A stretch of 64,000 nucleotides of DNA from Kaistia sp. 32K (lineage in GTDB: Bacteria; Pseudomonadota; Alphaproteobacteria; Rhizobiales; Kaistiaceae): assembly GCF_016629525.1 (NCBI RefSeq), contig NZ_AP024269.1:1302001-1366000 (forward strand), in the 5' to 3' direction. Made by a program: the position numbers and the translations under genes. The notes beneath the pieces were generated by a model. The model saw only the letters and a program-made list of their open reading frames with translations, searched no databases and had not been told where the DNA came from. Shown piece after piece: positions 45,040 to 54,718 of the stretch (position 1 is its first letter; each line of letters opens with the position of its first letter).

Positions 45040-45090
45040 AACCCTCACCCGACGGCGCCGCCGTCGACCTCTCCCCCGGGGAGAGGTGAA
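45040..45090. repeat. Family B repeat half-element inside the gcv operon
   Basis: AACCCTCACCCGACGG-cgccg-CCGTCGACCTCTCC and a CTCTCCCCCGGGGAGAG hairpin lie in the 104-base gcvH-gcvPA gap. It sits just before the gcvPA ribosome site (GAAGGAGAG), so it may adjust the H-to-P ratio. No other feature in this gap. Confidence 0.7.
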
Positions 45091-45105
45091 GGAGAGAACC
45101 AGAAG

Positions 45106-46449
45106 ATGCGCTATCTTCCCCATTCCGACAGCGACCGGCAGGCGATGCTGGCGACGATCGGCGTCGGCTCGATCGACGACCTCTTCGCCGACATCCCGAG
45201 CGATCTTCGCGTGCACGGGCTCGACCTGCCGCGCGCCGCCGGCGAGATCTCGGTCGAGCGCACGCTCGGCCGGCTTTCGGCGCAGAACGTATCGGCCTCG
45301 TCCGTGCCGTTCTTCGTCGGCGCCGGCGCCTACAAGCACCATGTGCCGGCCACCGTCGATCACCTGATCCAGCGTTCCGAGTTCCTGACCTCCTACACGC
45401 CCTACCAGCCGGAGATCACGCAGGGGACGCTGCAATATCTGTTCGAGTTCCAGACCCAGGTCGCGCACCTGACCGGCATGGAGGTGGCGAACGCCTCGAT
45501 GTATGACGGCTCGACCGCGACGGTCGAGGCGGTGCTGATGGCGCACCGGCTGACCAAGCGCGGCAAGGCGGTGCTCTCCGGCGGCTTGCATCCGCATTAC
45601 CGCGCCGTGGTCGAATCGCTCTCACCCATGGCCGGCGAAACGGTCGACGCGCTGCCGGCCGATCCCGGAGGGACCGAGGACATCCTGGCCGCGATCGATG
45701 CCGACACTTCCTGCGTCGTCGTGCAGTCGCCCTCCGTCTATGGTCATCTGATCGATCTCGCGCCGATCGCGGCGAAGGCGCATGAGGTCGGCGCGCTGCT
45801 GGTCGCGGTCTTCACCGAGGCGGTCTCGCTCGGCCTCGTCGAGCCGCCGGGCGCGCAGGGCGCCGACATCGTCGTCGGCGAGGGCCAGTCGATCGGCAAT
45901 GCGCTCTCCTTCGGCGGCCCCTATGTCGGGCTGTTCGCGACGCGGCTCAAATATGTCCGCCAGATGCCGGGACGGCTCTGCGGCGAGACGGTCGACGCGG
46001 AAGGCCGGCGCGGCTTCGTGCTGACGCTCTCGACCCGCGAGCAGCATATCCGCCGCGACAAGGCTACCTCGAATATCTGTACGAATTCAGGGCTTTGCGC
46101 GCTCGCCTTCACAATCCATATGACGCTGCTCGGCGAGAAGGGCCTCTCGCGGCTGGCGCGGATCAACCACGCCAATGCGGTGAAGCTCGCTGAATCGCTT
46201 TCTGCGCTTCCGGGCGTAAGCCTCTTGAATGACTCGTTCTTCAACGAGTTCACGATCCGGCTTCCGGGCGACGCGGCAGAGATCGTGGAGAAGCTCGTCG
46301 AGAAGGGCGTGCTCGCCGGCGTGCCCGTCTCGCGGCTCGAACCCGGCAAGCCGGAGCTCGCCGATCTCCTGATCGTCGCCTCGACCGAGGTGAACACGGA
46401 TGAAGACCGCGCCGCCTTCGTGGCCGCGCTCGCGGAGGTGCTCGCATGA
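45106..46449 (+). CDS. gcvPA: Glycine dehydrogenase (decarboxylating) subunit 1
   Basis: 447-residue N-terminal half of the P protein. [38 protein letters not shown] segment (here [17 protein letters not shown]), [20 protein letters not shown], and [20 protein letters not shown] are diagnostic. It lacks the PLP lysine, which is on subunit 2. Split P proteins occur in many bacteria and some alphaproteobacteria. Its stop overlaps gcvPB (ATGA). Confidence 0.96.
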   Translation: MRYLPHSDSDRQAMLATIGVGSIDDLFADIPSDLRVHGLDLPRAAGEISVERTLGRLSAQNVSASSVPFFVGAGAYKHHVPATVDHLIQRSEFLTSYTPYQPEITQGTLQYLFEFQTQVAHLTGMEVANASMYDGSTATVEAVLMAHRLTKRGKAVLSGGLHPHYRAVVESLSPMAGETVDALPADPGGTEDILAAIDADTSCVVVQSPSVYGHLIDLAPIAAKAHEVGALLVAVFTEAVSLGLVEPPGAQGADIVVGEGQSIGNALSFGGPYVGLFATRLKYVRQMPGRLCGETVDAEGRRGFVLTLSTREQHIRRDKATSNICTNSGLCALAFTIHMTLLGEKGLSRLARINHANAVKLAESLSALPGVSLLNDSFFNEFTIRLPGDAAEIVEKLVEKGVLAGVPVSRLEPGKPELADLLIVASTEVNTDEDRAAFVAALAEVLA

Positions 46450-48026
46450 GCATGCACAGCCAGGGTCGCCCCACCGTCGCCGCCACCGCCGCGACCTCCG
46501 ACACGCCCGATACCTTCACCGGCAACCGCGCCCTGCAGATCGAGGAGGCGCTGCTGTTCGAGGTCGGCCGGCACGACGTCACCGGCGTCGATCTCGACGA
46601 GCCGGCGGAATTTTCGCCGCGCCTCGGCGGGCTCGCGCGCAAACGGCCGATCGATCTGCCCGGCCTCTCCGAGCCGGAGACGATGCGCCACTATGTGCGG
46701 CTCAGCCAGAAGAACTACGCCATCGACAGCGGCCTCTATCCGCTCGGCTCCTGCACGATGAAGCACAATCCGCGCCTGAATGAGAAGATGGCGCGGCTTC
46801 CCGGCATCGGCGACGTGCATCCGCTGCAGCCGCTCTCGACGGTCAAGGGCGCGGTCGAACTGATGGCGGAGCTCGGCCGCTGGCTGATCGAGATGACCGG
46901 CATGACGGCCGTGGCGCTGTCGCCCAAGGCCGGCGCGCATGGCGAGCTCTGCGGCATGATGGCGATCAAGGCCGCGATCGCCGCCAAGGGCGAGACGCGC
47001 AACATCGTGCTGGTGCCGGAATCGGCGCATGGCACCAACCCGGCCACCGCGGCCCTGATCGGCTTCAAGGTCGTCACCGTGCCGGCGCGCGCCGATGGCA
47101 CCGTCGCACCGGAGGCGGTGAAGGCGCTGCTTTCGCCGGACGTCGCCGCGATCATGCTGACCAACCCGAACACCTGCGGCCTGTTCGAGCGCGACGTCGT
47201 CGAGATCGCCGCCGCCGTTCATGCGGCCGGCGCCTACTTCTACTGCGACGGCGCCAACTTCAACGCCATCGTCGGCAAGGCCAAGGTCGGCGAGCTCGGC
47301 GTCGACGCCATGCACATCAACCTGCACAAGACCTTCTCCACCCCGCATGGCGGCGGCGGTCCTGGCGCGGGCCCGGTGGTGCTGTCCGAGCGGCTCGCCG
47401 CCTTCGCGCCGCTGCCCTTCGTCCGCATCGAGGCGGATGGCCCGGTCCTCGTCGAAAGCGAGGAGGCCCTGTTGCCGGGTGAAACCCCCTTCGGCCGCAT
47501 GACCGCTTTCCACGGCCAGATGGGCATGTTCGTGCGGGCGCTTTCCTACATGCTGTCGCATGGTTCGGACGGGCTGCAGCAGGCGTCGGAGGACGCGGTG
47601 CTCAACGCCAACTATGTCCGCGCCGGCCTGCGCGACCTGATGAGCCAGCCCTCCGGCGACCGCACCTGCATGCATGAGGTGCTGTTCGACGACACGTTCC
47701 TGGAGGGGACCGGCGTCACCACGCTCGATTTCGCCAAGGCGATGATCGACGAGGGCTATCATCCGATGACGATGTATTTCCCGCTCGTGGTGCACGGGGC
47801 GATGCTGATCGAGCCGACCGAGTCGGAATCGAAGGCCTCGCTCGACCTCTTCATCGCGACGCTGCGCGATCTGGTGATGAAGGCGAAGGCGGGCGATCTC
47901 GAGCGCTTCCAGCAGGCGCCGCGCTTCGCCCCGCGCCGCCGCCTCGACGAGACGCGCGCGGCCCGTTCGCCCAAGCTCAAATGGGAAAAGCCGGAGCCGT
48001 GGGTGGAGGCTGCCGCGGCGGAGTAG
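46446..48026 (+). CDS. gcvPB: Glycine dehydrogenase (decarboxylating) subunit 2
   Basis: 526-residue PLP-bearing half of the P protein; decarboxylates glycine and passes the aminomethyl group to GcvH. Motifs: [26 protein letters not shown]-like [37 protein letters not shown], and the PLP Lys in [19 protein letters not shown]. Last gene of the operon. The first ~25 residues (Thr/Ala-rich) are longer than usual, so a slightly later start is possible. Confidence 0.96.
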   Translation: MSMHSQGRPTVAATAATSDTPDTFTGNRALQIEEALLFEVGRHDVTGVDLDEPAEFSPRLGGLARKRPIDLPGLSEPETMRHYVRLSQKNYAIDSGLYPLGSCTMKHNPRLNEKMARLPGIGDVHPLQPLSTVKGAVELMAELGRWLIEMTGMTAVALSPKAGAHGELCGMMAIKAAIAAKGETRNIVLVPESAHGTNPATAALIGFKVVTVPARADGTVAPEAVKALLSPDVAAIMLTNPNTCGLFERDVVEIAAAVHAAGAYFYCDGANFNAIVGKAKVGELGVDAMHINLHKTFSTPHGGGGPGAGPVVLSERLAAFAPLPFVRIEADGPVLVESEEALLPGETPFGRMTAFHGQMGMFVRALSYMLSHGSDGLQQASEDAVLNANYVRAGLRDLMSQPSGDRTCMHEVLFDDTFLEGTGVTTLDFAKAMIDEGYHPMTMYFPLVVHGAMLIEPTESESKASLDLFIATLRDLVMKAKAGDLERFQQAPRFAPRRRLDETRAARSPKLKWEKPEPWVEAAAAE

Positions 48027-48030
48027 GGGC

Positions 48031-48322
48031 AACCCTCACCCCGACCCTCTCCCGCTCGCGGGAGAGTGGGCTCGCCTGTGTCGGTCCTGGCGATCGCAGG
48101 CAGCCGAACGGTCAGGTCCTCACTGTTTCGCCCAAATGCGGGCTATCGCGCTGATCGGATCTTGCCACCCTCCGCCGTCATCCCGGCGAAGGCCGGGATC
48201 CATACCCACAGGCCTGTATCCGATAGGCTGAGCCAAGCTTTCCTGGGTCGGTGTTCATGGGCCCCGGCCTCCGCCGGGGCGACGGCGCGCTTCCTTGCAA
48301 AGGCCTCCTCAGGAAGAGGTGA
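48031..48322. repeat. Repeat-filled gap downstream of gcvPB
   Basis: 48031-48069 is a family B hairpin (ACCCTCTCCCGCTCGCGGGAGAG). 48177-48287 is a diverged paired palindrome (GTCATCCCGGCGAAGGCCGG, spacer, then GCCCCGGCctccGCCGGGGC). 48303-48322 is a family B fragment (CCTCAGGAAGAGGTGAAGG). I see no gene in this ~320-base stretch between convergent gcvPB and the DUF1284 gene. Confidence 0.7.
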
Positions 48323-48345
48323 AGGTAACCCGCCGGGCCAGACGC

Positions 48346-48771
48346 TCAGCCCCCGGCCAGCCGCGTGCCCTGGAAGCCGCCGCCGGCGACGCTGTCGCAG
48401 AGCCCCGACCATTCGCAGCCGCCGCAGGCCGTGCGCGTGGTCCCGGCGGCGAAGGCGGCACGGAAGCGGGTAAGCGTCATGGCGTCGAGGGAAAGCCGGA
48501 AGCCCGGCTGGACGGGCGCGTCGAGCAGGGCGGCGATCGAGGCGGCTGCCTCGGCGTCGCGCTCCAGCACGCTTTCATTGTGGCAATGCGGGTCCTCGGT
48601 CGACAGCAGCGGCGCGCAGACGTCGTCCGGGCCGGTGACGAGGAGGATGTCCTCGCCGCGCGTCAGCCGCGCGGCGATCAGGTCGTAATTGGCGCAGAAG
48701 TCCGGCGTGTAGCCCTTGCCGACATAGGTCAGCATGCAGAGCAGGTGATGGGCGCGGAGCCGGACCGTCAT
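48346..48771 (-). CDS. DUF1284 domain-containing protein
   Basis: 141 residues. Opening MTVRLRAHHLLCMLTYVGKG and YTPDFCANYD are typical of DUF1284; further Cys occur in DVCAPL, DPHCHN, and the C-terminal CGGCEWSGLC knuckle, which suggests a bound metal or iron-sulfur centre. Function unknown. It follows the HAD phosphatase by 16 bases, forming a two-gene unit. Confidence 0.85.
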   Translation of the reverse strand: MTVRLRAHHLLCMLTYVGKGYTPDFCANYDLIAARLTRGEDILLVTGPDDVCAPLLSTEDPHCHNESVLERDAEAAASIAALLDAPVQPGFRLSLDAMTLTRFRAAFAAGTTRTACGGCEWSGLCDSVAGGGFQGTRLAGG

Positions 48772-48787
48772 GGGTGCGCCCCGCGGC

Positions 48788-49468
48788 TCAGAGGTCGTCC
48801 GGGTTCCAGGCGGCCAGCGCCTCGATCGTCGCCGGCAGGTCGGCCATGCGGTTGATCACCGTGATGGCGCCGGCGGCGGTCAGCGCGTCGGCATGGCCGG
48901 GCCAGGAGTGCATGCCGCCGGTGAAGCCGATGACACGCATGCCTGCGGCGCGGCCGGCATGGATGCCATGGGTCGAATCCTCGACGACGATGCAGTCCTT
49001 CGGGTCGACGCCGAACTCCGCCGCGCCGTGCAGGTAGACGTCGGGGGCCGGCTTCGGCTGCTTGTTGCGGACGGCGACGGCCGAGAAGATGTAGGGCCGG
49101 AAGCGGTCGTAGAGCTCGGTCTTGGTCAGCGAGATCTTCAGCCGCTCGGGCGAGGAGTTCGAGCAGATGCAGCGCGGGTAGTCGAGGCGATCGAGCATGT
49201 CCTGCACGCCGGGGATGATTTGCAGGTCCTTGGCGAGGCGCCGGTCGAGCTCCGCATTGGTCTCGGCGTGGAAGTTCTCCGGCAGCGCGTGGCCGAGATC
49301 CGCCTCGATCAGCTTGGAGATGCGCTCCCAGGTCAGGCCGGCGAAGCGGTGCGACATTTCCTCGACCGAGATGTCGTAGCCGATGGCGGAAAGCCGTTCG
49401 CTGTCGACGCGGGAGGAGATGATTTCGGAATCGACGAGCACCCCGTCGCAATCGAAAAGAACAAGCAT
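48788..49468 (-). CDS. HAD-IA family phosphatase (phosphoglycolate/beta-phosphoglucomutase-like)
   Basis: 226 residues. Motif I LFDCDGVLVDSE (nucleophile Asp), motif II SNSSPERL (Ser/Thr), Lys in RNKQPKPAPDVYL, motif IV VVEDSTHGIHAG. A helical cap (about 15-85) follows motif I. Substrate is a small sugar or acid phosphate, not predictable. GGAAG precedes the ATG. Confidence 0.92.
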   Translation of the reverse strand: MLVLFDCDGVLVDSEIISSRVDSERLSAIGYDISVEEMSHRFAGLTWERISKLIEADLGHALPENFHAETNAELDRRLAKDLQIIPGVQDMLDRLDYPRCICSNSSPERLKISLTKTELYDRFRPYIFSAVAVRNKQPKPAPDVYLHGAAEFGVDPKDCIVVEDSTHGIHAGRAAGMRVIGFTGGMHSWPGHADALTAAGAITVINRMADLPATIEALAAWNPDDL

Positions 49469-49657
49469 AGGGACTTCCGGTCGGTATGAGCGCGATCTCG
49501 AATTCCGGAAGTTCGGCTGAGACGGCGCGTTGCAAGGGAGCGAAGAGGCAGGGTCGAGCGCGGAGGAGGATCGAACCCGCGAGCCAGCGGGCTCTCTACC
49601 AGATCGCGGCGGAACTGTCTTGGCCCGTTCTGTCGCGACTCTTCCGCCAGGCGGTCA
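49469..49657. other. Gap with a tRNA-like relic on the minus strand
   Basis: On the minus strand around 49559-49607 the words TGGTAGAGAGC (D-arm-like) and GCGGGTTCGATCC (T-arm-like) are present, joined by a GAGCCCGC/GCGGGTTC stem. The spacing is far too short for a complete tRNA and the acceptor stem does not pair. It may be a degenerate tRNA fragment or chance. Nothing else is seen in this stretch. Confidence 0.25.
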
Positions 49658-51103
49658 TCAGCGCACGGTGAGCGGCGCGCGGGCGAAGATCGCGGTGCCG
49701 TCGCCGGCGATATAGCGCAGCTCGTAACGGCCCGGATCCTTCGGCACGACGATGCTGACGGTCGGGCGGTCCGGGCGGATGCGGGCCATGGTCAGGTGAT
49801 CGCCGGGTTCCATGTCGGTGCGGGCGATGACGATGTCGTCGTAGCGCGCGGCGGGACCGGACCAGTCGACGGTGATCCGGCTGCCCGCCTGGGCCGTGTC
49901 CGGGCCCTTGAGCGAGGCCGAGGGCGCGTCGACGGTGAAGGAAGCGGTGGCGGCGACCGCATTGTCCTCGGCCGACAGGTAGCGCGCCTCGTAGCGGCCG
50001 GCCGCCGTCGGGGCGATGAAGGTCAGCGCGCGGCCGTCCTTGTTGACGGGAATGGCGGCGAGCTTCGTGCCGGGCGCGGCGCCGACCGGCGCGATCCGGA
50101 TCTCGTCCTTCGACGAGGCCGGGCCGGACCAGACCACCTTCAGCGGCGCGCCGGCGCCGACATGCTCGTCGACCGTGACGGTGGTCGGCTTGACGTCCAC
50201 CTCGATCGACTGGGTGGCGAGAATGACGTTGAGCTTCGGATGGTAGTAGCGGATCTCGTAGGTGCCCGCCTCGGTCGGCGCGCGCAGCCGGCGCATCTTG
50301 CCGTCCTTGTCGACGAGGGCGCTGCGGATTTCCGATCCCGCCGGCAGTCCCGGCCAGACGATCTGGATGCGGTCGCCCTTCACCTTCGGGCCGTCATAGG
50401 CGACGTCGAACACGCTGGACTGGATCACCTTGGCCGGTGCCTCGATATGGGCCGAGGGCAGGTTTGCCGGCGGCGCCTTGGCGGCGGCGAGCGCCGCGGC
50501 GAGGCCGCCGGCGACGTCGGTGCCGTCCTTGGCGTTGATGAACTTGCCGCCGGTCTTGTCGGCGAGGCAGGCGACCTGTTCGATCTCCTTGTCGTCGAGG
50601 CCGAGGCCGATCACCTCGACGGTCAGGTCCTTGGCGCGACCGGCGAGCGATTCCGCCAGCACGCAGGGATTGGCGTCGCAGGCTTCCACCTTGTCGACGA
50701 AGACGATGACGGTGGCGCGGGCGCTCTTGTAGTCGAGCGCGTTGGCGGCGCGCTCGACGGCGACGGCCAGCGGCGCCTTGCCGCGCGGCTGCAGCTTGGC
50801 AGCGGCGGCGGTGACGGCCTCGTTGCCGTTGCGCTGCGGCTTCACGATGACGGAGGCGTCCGTGCAGCTCGTCTTGCTCTTGGAGCCGAAGGCCAGCATG
50901 CCGATGCGCGCCTCGGTCGGGAAATCGGCGACAGCCGCTTCGATGCTGTCGGCGACCAGGTCGATCTTGCGGTCGCGGCCAAGCTTGCCGGCCATCGAGG
51001 CGGAGGCGTCGAGCACCAGCATCACGTCGTCGGCGAGCACCGACAAGCTGGTGGCGCAGAGGAGAGCCAGCGCAGCCGGCAGGGCAAGGAAACCGCGGAT
51101 CAT
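49658..51103 (-). CDS. Secreted von Willebrand factor A protein with three Ig-like modules
   Basis: 481 residues from MIRGFLALP, which has GAGG upstream and gives a clean signal peptide (cleavage near SVLADD). The VWA domain (about 25-215) has a MIDAS start VLDASASM and Cys in KTSCTDA, VEACDANPCVLA and QVACLADK. Three related ~85-residue beta modules follow (about 225-480), each with VxWxGP and a closing G-x-YE-I/A/L-RY motif. Probable cell-surface or periplasmic adhesion/assembly role; no partner nearby. A longer start at 51154 is possible but has no signal peptide start. Confidence 0.85.
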   Translation of the reverse strand: MIRGFLALPAALALLCATSLSVLADDVMLVLDASASMAGKLGRDRKIDLVADSIEAAVADFPTEARIGMLAFGSKSKTSCTDASVIVKPQRNGNEAVTAAAAKLQPRGKAPLAVAVERAANALDYKSARATVIVFVDKVEACDANPCVLAESLAGRAKDLTVEVIGLGLDDKEIEQVACLADKTGGKFINAKDGTDVAGGLAAALAAAKAPPANLPSAHIEAPAKVIQSSVFDVAYDGPKVKGDRIQIVWPGLPAGSEIRSALVDKDGKMRRLRAPTEAGTYEIRYYHPKLNVILATQSIEVDVKPTTVTVDEHVGAGAPLKVVWSGPASSKDEIRIAPVGAAPGTKLAAIPVNKDGRALTFIAPTAAGRYEARYLSAEDNAVAATASFTVDAPSASLKGPDTAQAGSRITVDWSGPAARYDDIVIARTDMEPGDHLTMARIRPDRPTVSIVVPKDPGRYELRYIAGDGTAIFARAPLTVR

Positions 51104-51224
51104 GATGGCCTCGAACATGCGACCCGGCGCCGGGTCCTTCTTTGCCGAAACCATAACCCAAGAGATTCGGCAAAACGATGTCGAATGTACCGAAAGACGT
51201 GCAATCCGGCGTGGTTACAATTGA

Positions 51225-51269
51225 TTAACCATACTTGCTAACGCGTCCTTCACCCTGTTCGCTAACCAT
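51225..51269 (+). promoter_or_regulatory. CtrA-like boxes upstream of ccrM
   Basis: TTAACCAT at 51225-51232 equals the CtrA half-site consensus of Caulobacter and relatives; CTAACCAT at 51262-51269 is one base off, 37 bases downstream. A GANTC site (GATTC, 51164-51168) lies further up. In alphaproteobacteria ccrM transcription late in the cell cycle is driven by CtrA. Binding here is inferred. Confidence 0.6.
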
Positions 51270-51271
51270 AG

Positions 51272-52429
<1,158 letters not shown>

Positions 52430-52486
52430 GCCGACGCCGCGAAGCCCCGGCTTCGCGGTGTCCTGATTGGCTGCTGGCAGGCCGCC

Positions 52487-53395
52487 TCAGGCCGCCAGCG
52501 GCTCGAAGATCAACGCCTGATGAAGCCCGGTGCCGGCCATGACGCCGTCGGCCGAGGCGAAGGTGGCGTTGTGCATGCCGCGCGCGATGTCGCCGGCGGC
52601 GTAGACACCCGGAACCGTCGTCATCTTCATGGCGTCGGTGCGCAGGACCGGCCCCAGCATCCCGTCGTCGAAGGCGCAGCCGAGCTGCTCGGCGATCGGG
52701 CTCGCCATCCTCGTCCGCGAGGCGGTGAAGAGCGCGTCGAGCGCCACCACGCGACCGTCCTCGAACCGGACGCCGGTGAGCTCCGTCTCCGTCCCCTCCA
52801 GCGCCGCGATCTTCGCCGGTTCCATCGACACCTCCCGGCGGGCGAGCTTCTCGAGCGTCTCCTCGTCCGGCATGGCGCCGCCGTTCAGGAAGAACGTGGT
52901 CGGCCCCCAGTCCGGGATCATCAGCGCCTGGTGCACGGACTTCTCCATTGCGTTGAGGACGCCGAGGCGCTGTCCCTTGAACTCGTAGCCATGGCAATAG
53001 GGGCAATGCAGCACCGACTTGCCCCACTTCTGGGCGAGGCCCGGGATCTCCGGCAGGTCGTCGATCACGCCGAAGGCGAGCACGAGCTTGCTGCCGCGCA
53101 GCGTCTCCCCCATGCCGAGATCGACGGAGAAACCGTCCGGCTCGGGATTGGCATACTGGGCCGAGCCGCCGACGAAATGGACGTTCGGATAGGCGAGGAG
53201 CTTTTCGCGGGCCTGGGCGATCATGGCGCGCGGCGCTGCGCCGTCCTGTCCGAAGAAGCCGTGCGAGGCGGCGGCGAAGCGGTTGCGCGGGGTATTGCTG
53301 TCGACGACGCAGATCGCGCGTCCGGCGCGGGCGAGCTGCATCGCCGCCGAGAGCCCGGCATAGCTGCCGCCGATGATGATGGCGTCATACCGCAT
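52487..53395 (-). CDS. Thioredoxin reductase-like FAD/NAD(P) flavoprotein
   Basis: 302 residues. FAD motif IIIGGSYAGLSAAMQLARAG, redox Cys pair in LHCPYCHGYEF, NAD(P)-domain region GVLNAMEKSVHQALM and FAD-closing VYAAGDIARGMHNATFA. The HCPYCHGYE variant differs from classic TrxB CATCDG and is seen in TrxR-like proteins paired with Rrf2 regulators. The start overlaps the rrf2 stop by 11 bases. Substrate unknown, probably a thiol or nitrosative stress function. Confidence 0.9.
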   Translation of the reverse strand: MRYDAIIIGGSYAGLSAAMQLARAGRAICVVDSNTPRNRFAAASHGFFGQDGAAPRAMIAQAREKLLAYPNVHFVGGSAQYANPEPDGFSVDLGMGETLRGSKLVLAFGVIDDLPEIPGLAQKWGKSVLHCPYCHGYEFKGQRLGVLNAMEKSVHQALMIPDWGPTTFFLNGGAMPDEETLEKLARREVSMEPAKIAALEGTETELTGVRFEDGRVVALDALFTASRTRMASPIAEQLGCAFDDGMLGPVLRTDAMKMTTVPGVYAAGDIARGMHNATFASADGVMAGTGLHQALIFEPLAA

Positions 53396-53846
53396 GGCTG
53401 ATGTCCTTCTTGGTTGCATTTCTGGCCTGGAAACGGGCGTGGAAATCGGCGGCGAGCGCTGCCAGCGTGACCGTGCGCAGGCGCTTGAGCAGCAATTGCC
53501 CCGCGTCCTGGAAGGCCGATTCCAGCGAGGCGTTGACCGCCTGCTCGACGAGGCAGGCCGGGTTCTCGCTGCGATGGCCGAGCGCGAAGACGGGCGGCGA
53601 GCCGATCGCCGCATAGATGTCGTCGAGGGTGACGGCGGCGGGGTCGCAGGTGACGGTCCAGCCGCCGCCATGGCCCTTGGCCGAGCCGACGAAGCCCGCG
53701 TCGCGCAGGCCCGCCATGATGCGGCGGATGACGACCGGGTTGGTCGACATCATCGCGGCCAATTGCTCGGAGGTGAGCGGTTCGCCGGCCTCGAGCATGT
53801 GGAGGAGGACGTGGAGGACGCCCGAAAGTCTGCTGTCGTGTTTCAT
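53385..53846 (-). CDS. Rrf2 family transcriptional regulator
   Basis: 153-residue winged-helix regulator. MKHDSRLSGVLHVLLHMLEAG, LTSEQLAAMMSTNPVVIRRI (recognition helix), and GHGGGWTVTCDPAAVTLDDIY are Rrf2-typical. The three-Cys iron-sulfur cluster of IscR/NsrR is absent: only Cys in VTCDP and ACLVEQ are seen, resembling YwnA/SaiR-type redox members. No ribosome site is evident; a palindrome abuts the ATG, so autoregulation is likely. Co-transcribed with the flavoprotein. Confidence 0.9.
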   Translation of the reverse strand: MKHDSRLSGVLHVLLHMLEAGEPLTSEQLAAMMSTNPVVIRRIMAGLRDAGFVGSAKGHGGGWTVTCDPAAVTLDDIYAAIGSPPVFALGHRSENPACLVEQAVNASLESAFQDAGQLLLKRLRTVTLAALAADFHARFQARNATKKDISHAV

Positions 53847-53864
53847 GCAACATTAAATGTTACA
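53846..53864. promoter_or_regulatory. Rrf2 operator candidate
   Basis: TGCAACATTAAATGTTACA: a 19-bp palindrome with a perfect AACATT-A-AATGTT core and one mismatched pair, touching the rrf2 start codon. It is much more AT-rich than its surroundings. Likely the autoregulatory site for the Rrf2-flavoprotein operon. Confidence 0.7.
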
Positions 53865-53918
53865 TGAGTGGGCGAACGTCAACCCCTCGTCATTCGCGCC
53901 CCGGGCGGAGGCGGGCGG

Positions 53919-54560
53919 TCAGGTGGCGGCGGAGGAAGAGGCGGCGAGGGGAATGATCACGCCGTGGCGGGCGAGGTCGCGCCGCATCGTCGCGGCGTCG
54001 ACGAAGAGTTCGGCCTGCCAGCCGGCCTGCCGCGCCCCTTCGACATTCGCGGGGCTGTCGTCGAAGAAGAGCGTCGAGGCCGGCGTCAGCCCGAACGTTT
54101 CCGCATGCAGCCGGTAGATCTCCAGATCAGGCTTCAGCATGCCGATGTCGCCGGAGACGGTGACGCCCCGGAACAGCCGCAGATACGGAAAGCGCTCGAC
54201 CGCCTCAACGAAGGTGTCGCTGGCGAAATTGGTGAGCGCCGTGACGTCCTGCCCGGCCGCGACCAGCGTGTCGAGGATCGCGGGCGTCTCGGCGAGGGAG
54301 CCGGGGATCATCTCGTGCCAGTTGGCCCGAAAGGCGCGGATCATCGGCTCATGCTCGGGAAAGCGCTCGATAAGCACGGCTTCGCCATCGGCCCATCCGC
54401 GGCCGCGATCCTGCTCCTTGTTCCAGTCGCCGGTGCAGATTTCGGTGAGAAACCGGCGCCGCGCGGTCTCGTCGGGGATCAGGCGGCGATAGGGGATCTC
54501 GGGGTCCCAGCGCAGCAGCACGTTGCCGATATCGAAGACGATGTGCCTGATCTCGCTCAT
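53919..54560 (-). CDS. HAD-IA family phosphatase
   Basis: 213 residues. Motif I VFDIGNVLLRWDPE, motif II ALTNFASDTF, Lys in IGMLKPDLEIY and motif IV LFFDDSPANVEGAR. GNVLxxWDP is typical of the YihX-like subgroup acting on sugar phosphates such as alpha-glucose 1-phosphate; the actual substrate is unknown. It ends 73 bases before the rrf2 ATG, but is on the same strand upstream, so it may be a separate unit. Confidence 0.92.
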   Translation of the reverse strand: MSEIRHIVFDIGNVLLRWDPEIPYRRLIPDETARRRFLTEICTGDWNKEQDRGRGWADGEAVLIERFPEHEPMIRAFRANWHEMIPGSLAETPAILDTLVAAGQDVTALTNFASDTFVEAVERFPYLRLFRGVTVSGDIGMLKPDLEIYRLHAETFGLTPASTLFFDDSPANVEGARQAGWQAELFVDAATMRRDLARHGVIIPLAASSSAAT

Positions 54561-54718
54561 GCCGGATCCCCGTGCCCTGCCATCCCGGTTTCGAGTTTCC
54601 GCATCTTCATGACGTTGTGATGGCGGTCACTGACAATTTCGTATGTCGGCATAATGATCATGCTGGCCGGAAAATCTGCCCTGCGATAGATTTCGGCCCA
54701 AGTAGATCAGATCGCTCC
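54561..54718. other. AT-enriched divergent promoter region
   Basis: The stretch around 54610-54665 (TTGTGATGGCGG, CTGACAATTTCG, GCATAATGATCATG) is the most AT-rich part of the neighbourhood and should contain the promoter of the Cys-rich repeat gene and perhaps of the HAD gene. No clear sigma-70 pair with standard spacing could be fixed. Confidence 0.4.

Noticed and set aside
45921..48032. 703-codon open frame on the - strand
   Set aside because: Antisense to gcvPA/gcvPB; no domain.
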